The translations under genes and the position numbers were made by a program. Shown piece after piece: positions 6,178 through 7,033 of a stretch of 7,033 nucleotides of DNA. This DNA comes from Bacteroidales bacterium UBA1754 (lineage in GTDB: Bacteria > Bacteroidota > Bacteroidia > Bacteroidales > Paludibacteraceae): NCBI GenBank assembly GCA_002315615.1, contig DCHK01000032.1, positions 1 through 7,033 on the forward strand. The letters are read 5' to 3'. Each line of letters opens with the position of its first letter. Within the stretch, counting starts at the first letter, position 1. A model generated the notes under the pieces. The model was given only the letters and a program-made list of their open reading frames with translations. It was not told the DNA's origin and did no database searches.

Positions 6178-7033
6178 ATGATAAAGAAATACGATTTTTT
6201 GATTATTGGTTCGGGTGTGGCAGGAATGAGTTATGCACTCAAGGTAGCCAATACTGGCAAAGGCAAAGTTGCGATAGTTTGCAAAACTTCTATCGAAGAG
6301 GCGAATACTGCCAAAGCACAAGGTGGCGTTGCTTCGGTAACCAATTTGAAGGTTGACGATTTCAGCAAACACATCGAAGATACAATGGTGGCTGGAGATT
6401 TTCTCAGCGATCGTGCGGCAGTGGAACAAGTGGTGAAAAATGCGCCGTCGCAAATTGCCGAACTTGTGAAATGGGGCGTCAATTTCGATAAAAAAGAAAA
6501 TGGCGAATTTGACCTTCACCGCGAGGGTGGACATTCTGAATTTCGTATTCTTCATCACGCCGACGATACGGGTGCCGAAATTCAACGAGGTTTGATTGCT
6601 GCAGTGCGAAATAATCCAAACATTGATATTTTCGAAAATCATTTTGCGGTAGAAATTATTACACAACACCACCTTGGCGAACGCGTTACGCGTCGCACGC
6701 CAGACATTGAGTGCTATGGTGCGTATATTTTGAATCCCGACACACAAAAAATTGACACTTACTTGTCGAAAGTTACGCTGATGGCGACGGGCGGAACTGG
6801 CTCTGTTTATGCCACTACAACCAATCCGAACATTGCCACAGGCGATGGTATTGCGATGGTTTATCGTGCCAAAGGAACCATTAAAGATATGGAATTTGTG
6901 CAATTTCACCCTACAGCGCTTTATCATCAGGGCGAAACGCATCCAGCATACCTTATTACCGAGGCTATGCGTGGTTATGGTGGTATTCTTCGTTTGCCGA
7001 ATGGCGAAGAGTTTATGCACAAATACGACAAGC
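6178..7033 (+). CDS. nadB: L-aspartate oxidase NadB (N-terminal part, runs off right edge)
   Basis: NadB is the FAD enzyme that oxidises L-aspartate to iminoaspartate, which NadA condenses with dihydroxyacetone phosphate to give quinolinate, the first steps of de novo NAD synthesis. The 285 codons present show the N-terminal Rossmann FAD-binding motif IIGSGVAG (9-16), the AKAQGGVA flavin loop (45-52), REGGH (115-119), ATGG (203-206), GDGIAM (222-227) and QFHPTALYH (242-250). The His at 244 corresponds to the E. coli active-site His244, and E116 lies in the motif that holds E. coli Glu121. HPTALYH rather than HPTG separates it from succinate dehydrogenase and fumarate reductase flavoproteins. 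The family is about 520-540 residues, so the APRD motif with the catalytic Arg and the C-terminal helical domain lie beyond the window. nadA and nadC would be expected further downstream, but this cannot be seen. Confidence 0.96.
   Translation, partial: MIKKYDFLIIGSGVAGMSYALKVANTGKGKVAIVCKTSIEEANTAKAQGGVASVTNLKVDDFSKHIEDTMVAGDFLSDRAAVEQVVKNAPSQIAELVKWGVNFDKKENGEFDLHREGGHSEFRILHHADDTGAEIQRGLIAAVRNNPNIDIFENHFAVEIITQHHLGERVTRRTPDIECYGAYILNPDTQKIDTYLSKVTLMATGGTGSVYATTTNPNIATGDGIAMVYRAKGTIKDMEFVQFHPTALYHQGETHPAYLITEAMRGYGGILRLPNGEEFMHKYDK

Noticed and set aside
6160..7020. Long open frame of 286 codons on the minus strand opposite nadB.
   Set aside because: Its translation has no recognisable motif and is rich in Cys, His, Asn and Arg as antisense frames often are. 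The plus strand here is an unmistakable nadB.

Overview
The window looks like chromosomal DNA from a member of the Bacteroidota, of low to moderate GC. Three things support this. One protein ends in a type B (gliding-motility-associated) C-terminal domain, the export signal of the type IX secretion system (T9SS), which is confined to this phylum. Bacteroidota-style -7 promoter boxes (TAnnTTTG) lie upstream of genes. There is also a DUF4268-type protein of the form common in this phylum. The genus cannot be fixed from this sequence.

Layout. Positions 1-158 (minus strand) hold the first 52 codons of uvrA, the nucleotide-excision-repair damage sensor. A 92-base divergent intergenic region (159-250) carries two back-to-back promoters arranged with near mirror symmetry. 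Positions 251-5584 (plus strand) encode one 1777-residue secreted protein. It has a signal peptide, two jelly-roll-like N-terminal domains separated by an Ig-like domain, a long stalk of about a dozen Ig-like units, a SprB-like unit and a T9SS type B sorting domain. A rho-independent terminator (5601-5638) closes this gene. Positions 5684-6139 encode a 151-residue DUF4268 protein of unknown function. Positions 6178-7033 hold the first 285 codons of nadB (L-aspartate oxidase, NAD biosynthesis), which runs off the right edge.

How the parts relate. The repair gene, the giant surface protein and the DUF4268-nadB pair look like three separate transcription units: a divergent promoter separates the first two and a terminator separates the last two. 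DUF4268 and nadB are 38 bases apart on the same strand and are probably co-transcribed. I see no shared pathway across the window.

Novelty. I do not see a convincing new multi-gene system. The item most worth attention is the giant protein: an apparently two-headed ligand-binding N-terminus on a stalk whose paired cysteines recur with very regular spacing. The mirror-image promoter region and a possibly leaderless start for the DUF4268 gene are smaller observations. No intergenic stretch exceeds 100 bases, and there is no tRNA, rRNA, CRISPR array or mobile element visible.
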